Positions 8,921 to 17,703 of a DNA stretch of 64,000 nucleotides are shown piece by piece. Both the position numbers and the translations under genes were made by a program. Every line of letters starts with the position of its first letter. The first letter of the stretch is position 1. Source of the stretch: Mucilaginibacter sp. OK283 (GTDB taxonomy: Bacteria; Bacteroidota; Bacteroidia; Sphingobacteriales; Sphingobacteriaceae); NCBI RefSeq assembly GCF_900110415.1, contig NZ_FODR01000005.1, positions 124,001 through 188,000 of the forward strand. The letters run 5' to 3'. The notes below the pieces were generated by a model. The model was not told the DNA's origin, searched no databases, and saw only the letters and a list, made by a program, of their open reading frames with translations.

Positions 8921-9032
8921 AAGACGGAAAGTCCGAAAGTCGGGAAAGTCCGGAAGTATTTAGTCGGGAAGTCCGAAAGTCTGAAAGTGAGTTTTTGCTT
9001 TCGGACTTCCCGACTTTTCCGACTTTCGGACT
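8921..9032. repeat. short-unit repeat hairpin, AAGTCCG type (locus C)
   Basis: Repeated AAAGTCCG / AAAGTCGGG / AAGTCCGAAAG units (about 8926-8988) face the complementary CGGACTTCC / CGACTTTTC / CGACTTTCGGACT units (about 9000-9032). The element begins within about 6 bp of the clpP stop and fills most of the gap to clpX. Confidence 0.75.
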
Positions 9033-9088
9033 GCTCCTCTTTGTTTTCTCGCTCCAATTAACTAATTTTGATTAAGTAAACGAATCAG

Positions 9089-10327
9089 ATGAATAAAAGC
9101 AGTAAGGAAATCAGGTGCTCATTTTGCGGCGCCGGTAAACAGGATTCCCTGATGTTGATTGCAGGGCTCGACGCTCATATCTGTGATAAGTGCGTTAACC
9201 AGGCTAATGAAATATTAGCTGAGGAGTTAAAGGTACGTAAAGTAAAGTCGTCGCCACTGGCGCCTGCCTTGCTTAAACCGTACGAAATCAAAACTCACCT
9301 GGATCAATATGTTATTGGCCAGGATGATGCCAAAAAGATACTATCAGTAGCCGTATATAACCATTACAAACGCCTTAACCAGCGTATTGATAAAGATGAG
9401 GTTGAGATTGAAAAATCAAACATTATTATGGTTGGCGAAACAGGTACAGGTAAAACATTGCTTGCCAAAACCATGGCGAAAATATTAAACGTTCCGTTTT
9501 GTATTTGCGATGCAACCGTGCTAACCGAAGCTGGTTACGTAGGCGAAGATGTGGAAAGCATCCTGACCCGTTTATTGCAGGCTGCCGATTATGATGTAAC
9601 CCTTGCCGAAAAAGGCATTGTATACATTGATGAGGTAGATAAAATTGCCCGCAAGAGCGATAACGCTTCCATAACCCGCGATGTATCCGGCGAAGGTGTG
9701 CAACAGGCCCTGTTGAAGATACTGGAAGGTACAATGGTTAACGTACCGCCCCAGGGTGGCCGTAAGCACCCCGATCAAAAAATGATCACGGTGAATACCA
9801 GCAACATCCTGTTTATATGTGGTGGCGCATTTGACGGTATTGATCGGAAGATCGCCAACCGCCTGCGTACCCAAACAGTTGGTTATAAATTAAAGCGCGA
9901 TGATGGCGAGATAGATATGAAAAATCTGTACAAGTACATCACCCCGCAGGATTTAAAATCATTTGGCTTGATACCCGAGCTAATTGGCCGTTTGCCTATA
10001 TTAACCTACCTGAACCCGCTCGACAGAGCTGCTTTGCGCAATATTTTAACCGAACCTAAAAATTCGTTGTTAAAACAATATAAAAAGCTGTTTGAATACG
10101 AAGGGGTAAAACTGGACTTTGAAGACGAAGTGCTGGAATTTATTGTTGATAAGGCAATGGAATTTAAGTTGGGGGCAAGGGGACTGCGCTCAATTTGTGA
10201 AGCGATTATGATAGATGCGATGTTTGAGTTCCCATCAAAAAAAGATGTGAAACGCCTGCATATCACGCTGGATTACGCCCACGAGAAATTTGAAAAATCG
10301 GATCTGAAAAAATTAAAAGTAGCTTAA
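9089..10327 (+). CDS. clpX: Clp protease ATP-binding subunit (unfoldase)
   Basis: 412 residues. An N-terminal C4 zinc finger (CSFC at 10-13, then CDKC ~20 residues on) is followed by the AAA+ core with Walker A GETGTGKT, Walker [11 protein letters not shown], sensor/pore region [14 protein letters not shown] and the RKHP segment, and the C-terminal ClpB-D2-like domain with GARGLRSI. It recognises tagged substrates and threads them into ClpP. The gene follows clpP after a repeat-filled gap of 173 bp, so cotranscription would run through the locus C hairpin. Confidence 0.96.
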   Translation: MNKSSKEIRCSFCGAGKQDSLMLIAGLDAHICDKCVNQANEILAEELKVRKVKSSPLAPALLKPYEIKTHLDQYVIGQDDAKKILSVAVYNHYKRLNQRIDKDEVEIEKSNIIMVGETGTGKTLLAKTMAKILNVPFCICDATVLTEAGYVGEDVESILTRLLQAADYDVTLAEKGIVYIDEVDKIARKSDNASITRDVSGEGVQQALLKILEGTMVNVPPQGGRKHPDQKMITVNTSNILFICGGAFDGIDRKIANRLRTQTVGYKLKRDDGEIDMKNLYKYITPQDLKSFGLIPELIGRLPILTYLNPLDRAALRNILTEPKNSLLKQYKKLFEYEGVKLDFEDEVLEFIVDKAMEFKLGARGLRSICEAIMIDAMFEFPSKKDVKRLHITLDYAHEKFEKSDLKKLKVA

Positions 10328-10370
10328 CCTCCCGGTAAAATCTCGAAGCTATCTTTATTAAAATAATACA

Positions 10371-10396
10371 GACCCTGGTGAAACGCCGGGGTTTGT
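10371..10396 (+). terminator. weak hairpin after clpX
   Basis: ACCCTGG and CCGGGGT (imperfect stem, short loop) precede a TTTGTTG tract 45-65 bp after the clpX stop. It is plausible as a terminator but weak. Confidence 0.4.
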
Positions 10397-10403
10397 TGTA
10401 TTT

Positions 10404-10546
10404 GGCAGTTTGCAGTGGGCAGTTCTCAGTGGGCAGTTCACGGTTGGCAGTTTGCAGTAGGCATAGTTTTATATGTAACCGCAAACTGATAACTGTAAAC
10501 TGCGATCTGCAAACTGGCAACTGCCCACCGCCAACTGCAAACTGAT
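10404..10546. repeat. heptamer-repeat hairpin, GGCAGTT type, nine units per arm (locus D)
   Basis: The left arm is nine consecutive 7-mers without a gap (10404-10466): GGCAGTT alternating with TGCAGTG, CTCAGTG, CACGGTT, TGCAGTA and GGCATAG. The right arm is nine 7-mers of the complementary kind (10484-10546), AACTGNN with one ATCTGCA and one CACCGCC. The two arms are not exact complements base by base, but the 7-nt register is perfect in both. It fills the clpX-amn gap. Confidence 0.9.
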
Positions 10547-10606
10547 AACCTACTAAGGCAGCCCCAACAGGCTGCCATTGCTGGTTAAAACAAAAAATTA
10601 TTTAAT

Positions 10607-11461
10607 ATGAACGAAGAATTAAATGCAAAAAAGAACCCTACCTATGCACCGGTAGTGAAAGAAGTGCAATCGCCTGTAAAATCGGGACTGAAGACGAAAG
10701 AGGCCATTGTGGCCAACTGGCTGCCACGCTATACCGGCCGCCCGCTGGAGGCTTTTGGTGATTATATTATCCTAACCAATTTCTCAAAATACATTCAACT
10801 ATTTAGCCAGTGGAATGATGACGCACCGATAATGGGCCTCGAGAAACCCATGCAAAGCGTTACTGCCAATGGCATTACCATTATTAACTTTGGTATGGGC
10901 AGCTCTGTTGCGGCAACTGTAATGGATTTGCTTACCGCCATACACCCTAAAGCCGTTATACTTTTGGGCAAATGCGGCGGCTTAAAAAAGAAGAATGCCG
11001 TAGGCGACCTAATATTACCGATAGCAGCCATCAGGGGCGAAGGTACATCAAACGATTATTTGCCGCCCGAAGTGCCTGCATTGCCATCATTTGCCTTGCA
11101 GAAAGCCATATCAACTACCATTCGTGATTTTAGCCGCGATTATTGGACAGGTACCTGCTACACTACAAACCGCCGCGTTTGGGAGCACGATAAAGTATTT
11201 AAAAAATACCTGAAAGATTTACGCGCTATGGCTGTAGATATGGAAACCGCTACCATTTTTACCACCGGCTTTGCCAACAAGATACCTACTGGAGCACTGC
11301 TGCTGGTATCAGACCAACCAATGATCCCCGAAGGTGTAAAAACAGCCGAAAGTGATTCTGTTGTAAGTGAGCAGTATGTTGAAACCCATTTGAAAATTGG
11401 TATTGAATCGTTAAAGCAGTTGATCAATAATGGGTTAACAGTTAAGCATTTGAAGTTTTAG
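10607..11461 (+). CDS. amn: AMP nucleosidase
   Basis: 284 residues. The phosphorylase-type fold shows GMGSSVAATVMDLL (about 101-114), LGKCGGLKKKNAVGDLILP with a RGEGTSNDYLPPEVPA substrate loop, and VDMETATIFTTG with the ribose-binding glutamate, then LLLVSDQPMIPEG. These are the features of the short AMP nucleosidases of Bacteroidota, which hydrolyse AMP to adenine and ribose 5-phosphate. The length is right for this group. The gene is alone between two repeat elements; an octamer array begins 3 bp after its stop. Confidence 0.9.
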   Translation: MNEELNAKKNPTYAPVVKEVQSPVKSGLKTKEAIVANWLPRYTGRPLEAFGDYIILTNFSKYIQLFSQWNDDAPIMGLEKPMQSVTANGITIINFGMGSSVAATVMDLLTAIHPKAVILLGKCGGLKKKNAVGDLILPIAAIRGEGTSNDYLPPEVPALPSFALQKAISTTIRDFSRDYWTGTCYTTNRRVWEHDKVFKKYLKDLRAMAVDMETATIFTTGFANKIPTGALLLVSDQPMIPEGVKTAESDSVVSEQYVETHLKIGIESLKQLINNGLTVKHLKF

Positions 11462-11464
11462 TTG

Positions 11465-11630
11465 GTTCATTAGTTCACTTGTTCATTAGTTCATTGGTCT
11501 TGTCCTGCGGTTGGTGCGTTACAATTGTTTAGGTGTCGAAAGACTTACGAAGTTTTTAAAACTTCGTAAGTCTGGTGCTCACCTATTTCCCTGTTCAACA
11601 ATGACCTAATGATTCAATGACCCAATGACT
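11465..11630. repeat. octamer-repeat pair GTTCATTA / CAATGACC with central palindrome (locus E)
   Basis: Left arm: four 8-mers (11465-11496), GTTCATTA, GTTCACTT, GTTCATTA, GTTCATTG. Right arm: four 8-mers (11599-11630), CAATGACC, TAATGATT, CAATGACC, CAATGACT. The arms are roughly complementary. Between them lies a separate perfect palindrome (11541-11573). The right arm runs into the 3' end of the A2M gene and encodes its last codons and stop. Confidence 0.75.
11541..11573. terminator. 33-nt perfect palindrome between convergent genes
   Basis: AGACTTACGAAGTTTT, a central T, then its exact reverse complement. The A/T-rich centre would favour cruciform or hairpin formation in both transcripts. 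Its position between convergent amn and the A2M gene suits a bidirectional terminator, though the absence of a T-run after the stem leaves a repeat-element origin possible. Confidence 0.55.
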
Positions 11631-14600
11631 ACCTGTTTCATCCCTTCCCTGCCATAAAACACCGGGAAATACATCATCTCGGCTTTAGCCGGGTTTAACG
11701 TGTATTTTCCATCATAACGAGGGATCAGGTTTACGGTGAAAGTATATTTGCCCTGCTTAAGCTTGCGGCAAAATATGCTCACCTTTTCTTTAAAGTATTC
11801 CCTGTGAACTTCATTGTTACCCCATGGCTGGTCCTTACTTTCATAGGAGCATCCTGCCGGAATAGGAATCTCGATCATTACAAAATCGGCATCGCCTTTG
11901 GCGGTTACTTCGGCTTTTAGTTGTACAACTTCGCCGCCTTTCAGGCTGGTCAATTTCTTTTCCTGGCGCTCAAACCAAGTATCTACAGTAAACTCTTTAT
12001 TTACCTTTTGGGGACTGCTGTTCCAGAATTTTTGCGAGCCGGTGATATAAACCGGTAAGCTGCCGGTTTTGCTAACGCTCATATCCTGCGGATTGAACGT
12101 GGCCGAGTAGGGGAATGCCGTAATTGTTTGCGTGCTTGCTCCTTTTATAGTGATGGCCGAAGGTTTTACCTGCTTATCAGTAACTAAAAGATCGGAAAGG
12201 ATGGTTTCCAGTATCAATGCCGATTCGTAGGTATTGCGCCATTCGCCGTGGCTGCGCTGCTCTAAAAAATACCCTTGTATCCTGCGTAACAATTCGGGGT
12301 GTTTACCTTCGGTTTTAATGATATGATAAGCTAATACACTTAGCTGGATGGAATTATCGAAGAAACGGTAGCTGTCATCGCCCCAGTAAATATTGCCAAA
12401 TAAAGTGCGGTGCTCATGGGCATACAAACTATCCAGCTTAACAGCTAAGCCCGATTCCTGCTTCACCAGCATCAGCCTGAATTTATCATAACCAGATAAA
12501 GAGTAGCCGGTTTTTTGTTTCAAAGCTTTGTTTTCTTTTTCAACTAAATCAATGTATTTAGCATAATCAACCTTGGCTTCAAGCTTGCGTAAAAGCTCCA
12601 GGCAGGTGAGTTTATCGGCGCCACGGTAGCTTTCCAGTTGATAAACCAGGTAGTCTGTCAGTTTTTGTTTATCCAGCTGGATGGTGTAACCCTCTTTCTG
12701 CGCATCCAGCAGTGCCTCTACAGCATGCAGGCTAATCCAAAGCTCCTCGTCGGTATCTTTCCACCAGCCCCAGGTGCCGTTGGTTTTACGGTTTTCCTGT
12801 AGCTTTTTAATGGCCTCCTGTATGTTTTTACCATATTTAAATTCTTCGCCCAGGAATTTTTTGATCCGGCGTTCGGCCAGCAGGCCTTTTAATTTTGAGG
12901 CCAGTTGTTCGTTACATAAATATTTGTATTCCCTTAATTTACGCGATTCCTCTGCCAGTGTTGGTAGCACGGAAGCCTCGGCCCGGAAAGTAACGGGCCC
13001 CATTGCCGGGTTGAATTTCAGGTTTACGGTAGTATCGCTGTTCAGTGCTTCAAATATGCCTTTGGTTTCTTCAACGCCTTGTTTTATAACAGGCACTTTG
13101 CGGCGTTCCCCGTCAAAATAACCGTTATCGCGTTTTATGGTGTATTCAAAACTGAGGCTGTCGGTAGGCGAAGCAATAATACCAAGGGTGTCTATTTTTG
13201 AGTTTTTAACTTCAAGCTCATCCTGTTTAAGCTGTTTGCCATTGTATGTGAATGTACGGGTAAGCTTAACATTGGTAGAATTATAGTTCATTACTTTGCC
13301 AATCAGGCTCATCTCATCACCTGCAACCGCAAACTGCGGGGCAATGAAATTGGCGCTTAGCGGCTTGAATGCCTTGATGCTGTTTTCGGCAAAACCGGTT
13401 TGCTGCTTATCAGAAATACCAATAATAAATGTACGCCAGTTGGTAATATCATCCGGGAATGTTGCTGTAAAACTGGCTTTGCCCAATTCATTGGTGGTAA
13501 GTTTTGGTTGCCAGTACGCATAATCAGAAAAGTTATTGCGCAGCGAAAGTTCGCTGCCGGGCTGGCTGGCGTCATTTGCTTTATTTACAGGCGCACCTGG
13601 CTTTGGTTTAGTCCTGATTACAATTACACCGTTGGCGGCTCGGGCGCCGTAAATGCCGGTAGCTGCAGCATCTTTCAATATGCTTATTTCACCAATACTT
13701 TCTTTGTCCATACCATCCATACTCTCTACAATTTCACCATCAAGTACAATTAATGGTTTGGCCGATGGCAGGGTTGACATTCCCCGTATCATGATATTAA
13801 CGCCGCCACCGGGTGCGCCATCAGTTACCATCAGGCCAGCGGCCTGGCCTTGCTGGGCAGAAAAGGTAGTTACTGATGTGGTCATGTTTTTTTTTAACAC
13901 CGTGCCATAACCAACCACCACCACTTCGTTAAGCGCATTGCTTGATGCTTTCAGGCTTATTTTTACGGTAGTTCCCGGTTGAATGCCGATCTCTTTTTGT
14001 TCGTAACCAATAAAGCTAACCACTAATTTACCATTCGCTGGTACCCTAAGCCTAAAGTGGCCGCTAATATCAGTTACGGCACCTGTTGCAGTTCCTTTTA
14101 CCCTTACACTAACGCCTGGTATGGGCAATTTATCTTCAAGGCTGGTAACTATGCCCATCATTACGTTACTAAAATTATCGGTGTTTAAATATTTTTCATT
14201 AAAGGCTTCTTTTATTTTTAAAGCATCATTTTCAATAGCATGATCCTTATAATCGTTTCTGGCGGTCCTGTTGTTAATGATATTACTGATTTTGATGCTT
14301 ACCGAATCTTTAGGGTGAATTGGCAAAATGTCAAATTTGTAATAGTTGGTGCCATAGGCTTTTATGTTTATATTTTCTTTTATATCATAAACATCGCCTT
14401 TTAGCAAAAACATAATGCGGTAGTTTCCAGCCGCTAAATTGTATATATTGGTGGTAATACCAGGGTAAATCTGTATATAATCCGGGTCGTCATATTTGTA
14501 TACGATCACATTTTTTATCAGTAACCCGTGGTGTTTAGGCTGGTTAACCTCAAAAATAAGTTTACCACCAATACCATTTGGCAAGTCGTTATTAAACAGC

Positions 14601-17464
14601 AGTTGTGTATTGCTGCGCAGGTCGAGGTATTGCTGCCAGATGTCTGTCGCTTCGTTTTTACTTAACACGAACTGGCTGTAATCCGGCTCGCCTAAATAAG
14701 ACGATAAGACAGGGTTGAACGGATAAGCCGTGGGGATGCTTTTTTGTTTAAGCAAGCCCGGCTCGAACAAGTAGCTATAGTTTGGTTCGGTTTCAAACAG
14801 GCGGTCTTTTTCTCCGGTTACGGCAAGCGTCGCAAAGTTATTGGCTAATGGCCCGGCAATAATGCTGTTGCTGTAACCGCTTTGTGGGTTTAGCATAAAC
14901 AGCCTGTCGTTTTGTTGTAAAAGGGCCATTTTAACGCCAAAATTGTTGATCACCGTAACCAGGTATTTATTGATCAGGTCCGATTCATAACTGCTCAGCG
15001 TATCAGATACCGGGGTCGAATTTGCCTTGGCTGCATTTACGCTGATAATGAGTTTTTTTGATCGTTCCACCATTATACTATCAACCCAAATGTTTTGATG
15101 GCTGGTCCTGAAACGCAGCATGTGCCTGCCCGGCGTTACTGCAAAGCTATAACGTTTCAGTTGCTGGGTTTGATCAAAGTAAACCGGCCTGCCATCGATA
15201 TAAAGGATATGTACCGGCAAAATATCGCCATCTTTAACCACAAAGGGGGCCACCTGTGTAACTGTATCTGCAATGTTTTCTTCTACCCGGTAAATTTTAC
15301 CCGGGTGAGTAAACTGGAAGTAGGTAATGCTGTCCAACCCAATTTCACGGCCCCAGCGGTTCCAGTTTAGTTTTAATGCGCCTTCGCCATCTGTTTTCAG
15401 AATATTAAAAGGCTTTTTAGGCTTACGGTAGGGATACATTTTACCCATGTATGGTACAAAGGGTACTTTATAATCGGTGAATTTACTGGTCATGGCCCAT
15501 GCCGTTAAATCGGCATTGGCAACGGGTTTTCCTGCATTATCGGTAACCACAATATCCGTTTTAACCCGCTGGCCCGGATATACCGATACCGGCTGTTTCA
15601 CGTTAATAGTAAGTAGTTTATCGCGGTAAACGATATCGGCAGCCTGGGTTTTACTTTCGCCGGCCCAAACATAATGAAACAGGAAATTTACATTGTTTTT
15701 GCCGCTGTAAGCCTTTGCATAGGTAAGATTATCGGCCTGTCCGCCATCTATCAGTTTTTGCCCCGCGAAAACGGAATACCAGAAATGCAGATGGCGCTCA
15801 TTTTCAACTTTAACAAACAGCGAATCGGCGGTGCGGTAACTCGATGTGGAAAATCCGCTTTCGCTATCCTTCAAATCAAAATCGCTGTATGCGCTATCGG
15901 CCTCAATATTATAACTGTAGGCATTGGGGTTGACGATGGTTTTAGATGGCAGCATTACCTTTACTTTAGATATAGTATCGTTTTGGGCATCCAGGGCGCT
16001 GATGATGGCGGTAGCTTGCGTTTCTTTACCGTTATCAAGATACGTAGCTATTAAAGTATCCCCGTTTAATTTCGATTCTATGTGATATCTGTTAAATGTA
16101 TAGCTCATCTCATTTGCATCAGATTGGCTTTCATTGCTGCTGTTTAAAAAATCGGAATTGATCTCGTAGCTGATATCAGCTTTTGGGAAAATAGAATCGG
16201 GGATCATCAATTTGGTTTCTCCAACCGGGTCGAGGGGCATTTTGTGCGTCCATAAAGTATCGGGTACAAAAAGTTGCTCCGGTTGAAACCGGTTGGTGCC
16301 CCGCGAAAGCAATGTTATGGTAACCCGCCCATCGGCAACAGGTAAATTATTTTCGTCAACGGCCTTTAGGTAAAGTGCCGGCGGGTTGCCTGGCGAATGC
16401 GCTGTTTTATCAACCCTGGTACTGAATTTAATTGATTTTAATTCGTATTCCTCGTATTTAAAATCGCCCGTTAAATAAACTTTTCTTTTCGCCAAAAAGG
16501 CCCTTTCGTCATCGCCGTCGTATTTGTCCAGATCATATTTAAGGCTCGATGGATCTTCCAGCGAAATGGTATAATCCTCATCAAGTGAAAGTTTCAGGCT
16601 ATCATTTAAAACAAAGCTGTATTCATAGGCTCCATTACGGTAGCCGTTAACCTTGCCAATAACTTTACCGTCGTTGTCATTTCGTTCCTTTAACCGCACC
16701 AGTAATTGGGGGACATTTATCGCTTGTTTTGATTTTCGCCCTAATATATAGGCCTTGAATTTTACGGTATCGTTTGGCTTATATATGGCTTTGTTGAATA
16801 CTATGAAGCCCATGTGGCTATAGGCCGACGATTGCGGATAATTGTAATGCTTTTTGAATAACCTTTTCACTGCGTACCAGTTTCGCTTAAGCCAGTTGTT
16901 TTGCCTGCCGTAGCGACGATATTGGTAAGGTTTCTCCTGCTTAACAGAAAAATAGTTGCTAACCCCGGCGTAATCAACCTTTAATACGGTGTCTTTTTTT
17001 GATTGATTGGCTACATATAAGCCGTTTTGGGCATCATAGGCTACCATTTTATTATTAAACGTTACAACGGCGTTATTAATAGGGCTGCCTTGTTTATCGG
17101 TTAAAATAAAACGCAGGTCATAATTATTACGCATCACCTTTAAATAAGCCGAGCGGTTTTCAATCAGTTTATACCACAATTTGTTTTTTTGTACATACAC
17201 CTTTAAATAATTACCTGCCGGGAGATTGTTTTTCCAGCTATCGTCGGTTTTAAAGGAGTCAACCGGATTATGCAGTATGTTTTCGTCGGGCTGCCGGCTG
17301 GGGTACTTGTAAAACCGGAGTACATCGTCAGGCCCAATTTTATAGATATAGGTGTAAAAACTGCTTTGCCTGCTTGGGGTAAGCAGTTTTTGCCCTAATA
17401 CATGTCCCACAATAAAGCACGGAACAATGGTTAGCAATAAAATCTTTTTATAAAGTGATAACAT
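11606..17464 (-). CDS. giant alpha-2-macroglobulin-like protein with internal SusC-type regulatory and TonB-plug domains
   Basis: 1952 residues with a signal peptide (about 1-25). Residues ~200-300 form an MG2 domain (GFIVFNKAIYKPNDTVKFKAY). Around 1097-1180 there is a CarboxypepD_reg-like domain (IPGVSVRVKGTATGAVTD), then NEVVVVGYGT near 1183 and a TonB-plug-like domain to ~1290 (IYGARAANGVIVI), as in SusC proteins but without a barrel. The A2M core resumes at ~1310 (WQPKLTTNELGKASFTATFPDDITNWRTF). CNEQ at 1517-1520 occupies the thioester position, followed by the helical thioester-domain repeats and a C-terminal receptor-like domain. It is probably periplasmic or surface-held. The inserted module suggests interaction with an outer-membrane partner; that is inference. 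The last residues are encoded by an octamer repeat. Confidence 0.85.
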   Translation of the reverse strand: MLSLYKKILLLTIVPCFIVGHVLGQKLLTPSRQSSFYTYIYKIGPDDVLRFYKYPSRQPDENILHNPVDSFKTDDSWKNNLPAGNYLKVYVQKNKLWYKLIENRSAYLKVMRNNYDLRFILTDKQGSPINNAVVTFNNKMVAYDAQNGLYVANQSKKDTVLKVDYAGVSNYFSVKQEKPYQYRRYGRQNNWLKRNWYAVKRLFKKHYNYPQSSAYSHMGFIVFNKAIYKPNDTVKFKAYILGRKSKQAINVPQLLVRLKERNDNDGKVIGKVNGYRNGAYEYSFVLNDSLKLSLDEDYTISLEDPSSLKYDLDKYDGDDERAFLAKRKVYLTGDFKYEEYELKSIKFSTRVDKTAHSPGNPPALYLKAVDENNLPVADGRVTITLLSRGTNRFQPEQLFVPDTLWTHKMPLDPVGETKLMIPDSIFPKADISYEINSDFLNSSNESQSDANEMSYTFNRYHIESKLNGDTLIATYLDNGKETQATAIISALDAQNDTISKVKVMLPSKTIVNPNAYSYNIEADSAYSDFDLKDSESGFSTSSYRTADSLFVKVENERHLHFWYSVFAGQKLIDGGQADNLTYAKAYSGKNNVNFLFHYVWAGESKTQAADIVYRDKLLTINVKQPVSVYPGQRVKTDIVVTDNAGKPVANADLTAWAMTSKFTDYKVPFVPYMGKMYPYRKPKKPFNILKTDGEGALKLNWNRWGREIGLDSITYFQFTHPGKIYRVEENIADTVTQVAPFVVKDGDILPVHILYIDGRPVYFDQTQQLKRYSFAVTPGRHMLRFRTSHQNIWVDSIMVERSKKLIISVNAAKANSTPVSDTLSSYESDLINKYLVTVINNFGVKMALLQQNDRLFMLNPQSGYSNSIIAGPLANNFATLAVTGEKDRLFETEPNYSYLFEPGLLKQKSIPTAYPFNPVLSSYLGEPDYSQFVLSKNEATDIWQQYLDLRSNTQLLFNNDLPNGIGGKLIFEVNQPKHHGLLIKNVIVYKYDDPDYIQIYPGITTNIYNLAAGNYRIMFLLKGDVYDIKENINIKAYGTNYYKFDILPIHPKDSVSIKISNIINNRTARNDYKDHAIENDALKIKEAFNEKYLNTDNFSNVMMGIVTSLEDKLPIPGVSVRVKGTATGAVTDISGHFRLRVPANGKLVVSFIGYEQKEIGIQPGTTVKISLKASSNALNEVVVVGYGTVLKKNMTTSVTTFSAQQGQAAGLMVTDGAPGGGVNIMIRGMSTLPSAKPLIVLDGEIVESMDGMDKESIGEISILKDAAATGIYGARAANGVIVIRTKPKPGAPVNKANDASQPGSELSLRNNFSDYAYWQPKLTTNELGKASFTATFPDDITNWRTFIIGISDKQQTGFAENSIKAFKPLSANFIAPQFAVAGDEMSLIGKVMNYNSTNVKLTRTFTYNGKQLKQDELEVKNSKIDTLGIIASPTDSLSFEYTIKRDNGYFDGERRKVPVIKQGVEETKGIFEALNSDTTVNLKFNPAMGPVTFRAEASVLPTLAEESRKLREYKYLCNEQLASKLKGLLAERRIKKFLGEEFKYGKNIQEAIKKLQENRKTNGTWGWWKDTDEELWISLHAVEALLDAQKEGYTIQLDKQKLTDYLVYQLESYRGADKLTCLELLRKLEAKVDYAKYIDLVEKENKALKQKTGYSLSGYDKFRLMLVKQESGLAVKLDSLYAHEHRTLFGNIYWGDDSYRFFDNSIQLSVLAYHIIKTEGKHPELLRRIQGYFLEQRSHGEWRNTYESALILETILSDLLVTDKQVKPSAITIKGASTQTITAFPYSATFNPQDMSVSKTGSLPVYITGSQKFWNSSPQKVNKEFTVDTWFERQEKKLTSLKGGEVVQLKAEVTAKGDADFVMIEIPIPAGCSYESKDQPWGNNEVHREYFKEKVSIFCRKLKQGKYTFTVNLIPRYDGKYTLNPAKAEMMYFPVFYGREGMKQVVIGSLNH

Positions 17465-17561
17465 AATGGGTTAAGTTAATTGTTTAATGACGGTCTTAAG
17501 CTCAAAGTTGGATGTGTCGGGTCATGAATTTTAGGTATGAAGCGCGTAACGGACTTTTTAA

Positions 17562-17596
17562 AACTCAAAACTCAGAACTCACCACTCATTACTCCC
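17562..17596. repeat. heptamer array AACTCAN, single arm (locus F)
   Basis: Five consecutive 7-mers: AACTCAA, AACTCAG, AACTCAC, CACTCAT, TACTCCC. I find no complementary arm nearby. It lies in the divergent gap between the A2M gene and the cystathionine beta-synthase gene, about 100 bp upstream of each start. Confidence 0.65.
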
Positions 17597-17703
17597 ACAT
17601 GATGCACATCTATTTACTTTTCCATAAAGAAAGTTCAGTTTATAAAAACTATTTTTGAGCCGTAATCCCGCTTAGTACACCGGATTAGTAGATTTTTAAT
17701 TTT

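Noticed and set aside
10404..10546. Short regular repeats as a CRISPR array
   Set aside because: Units are 7 nt with no spacers, the second arm is reverse-complement, and there are no cas genes; this is a hairpin repeat, not CRISPR.
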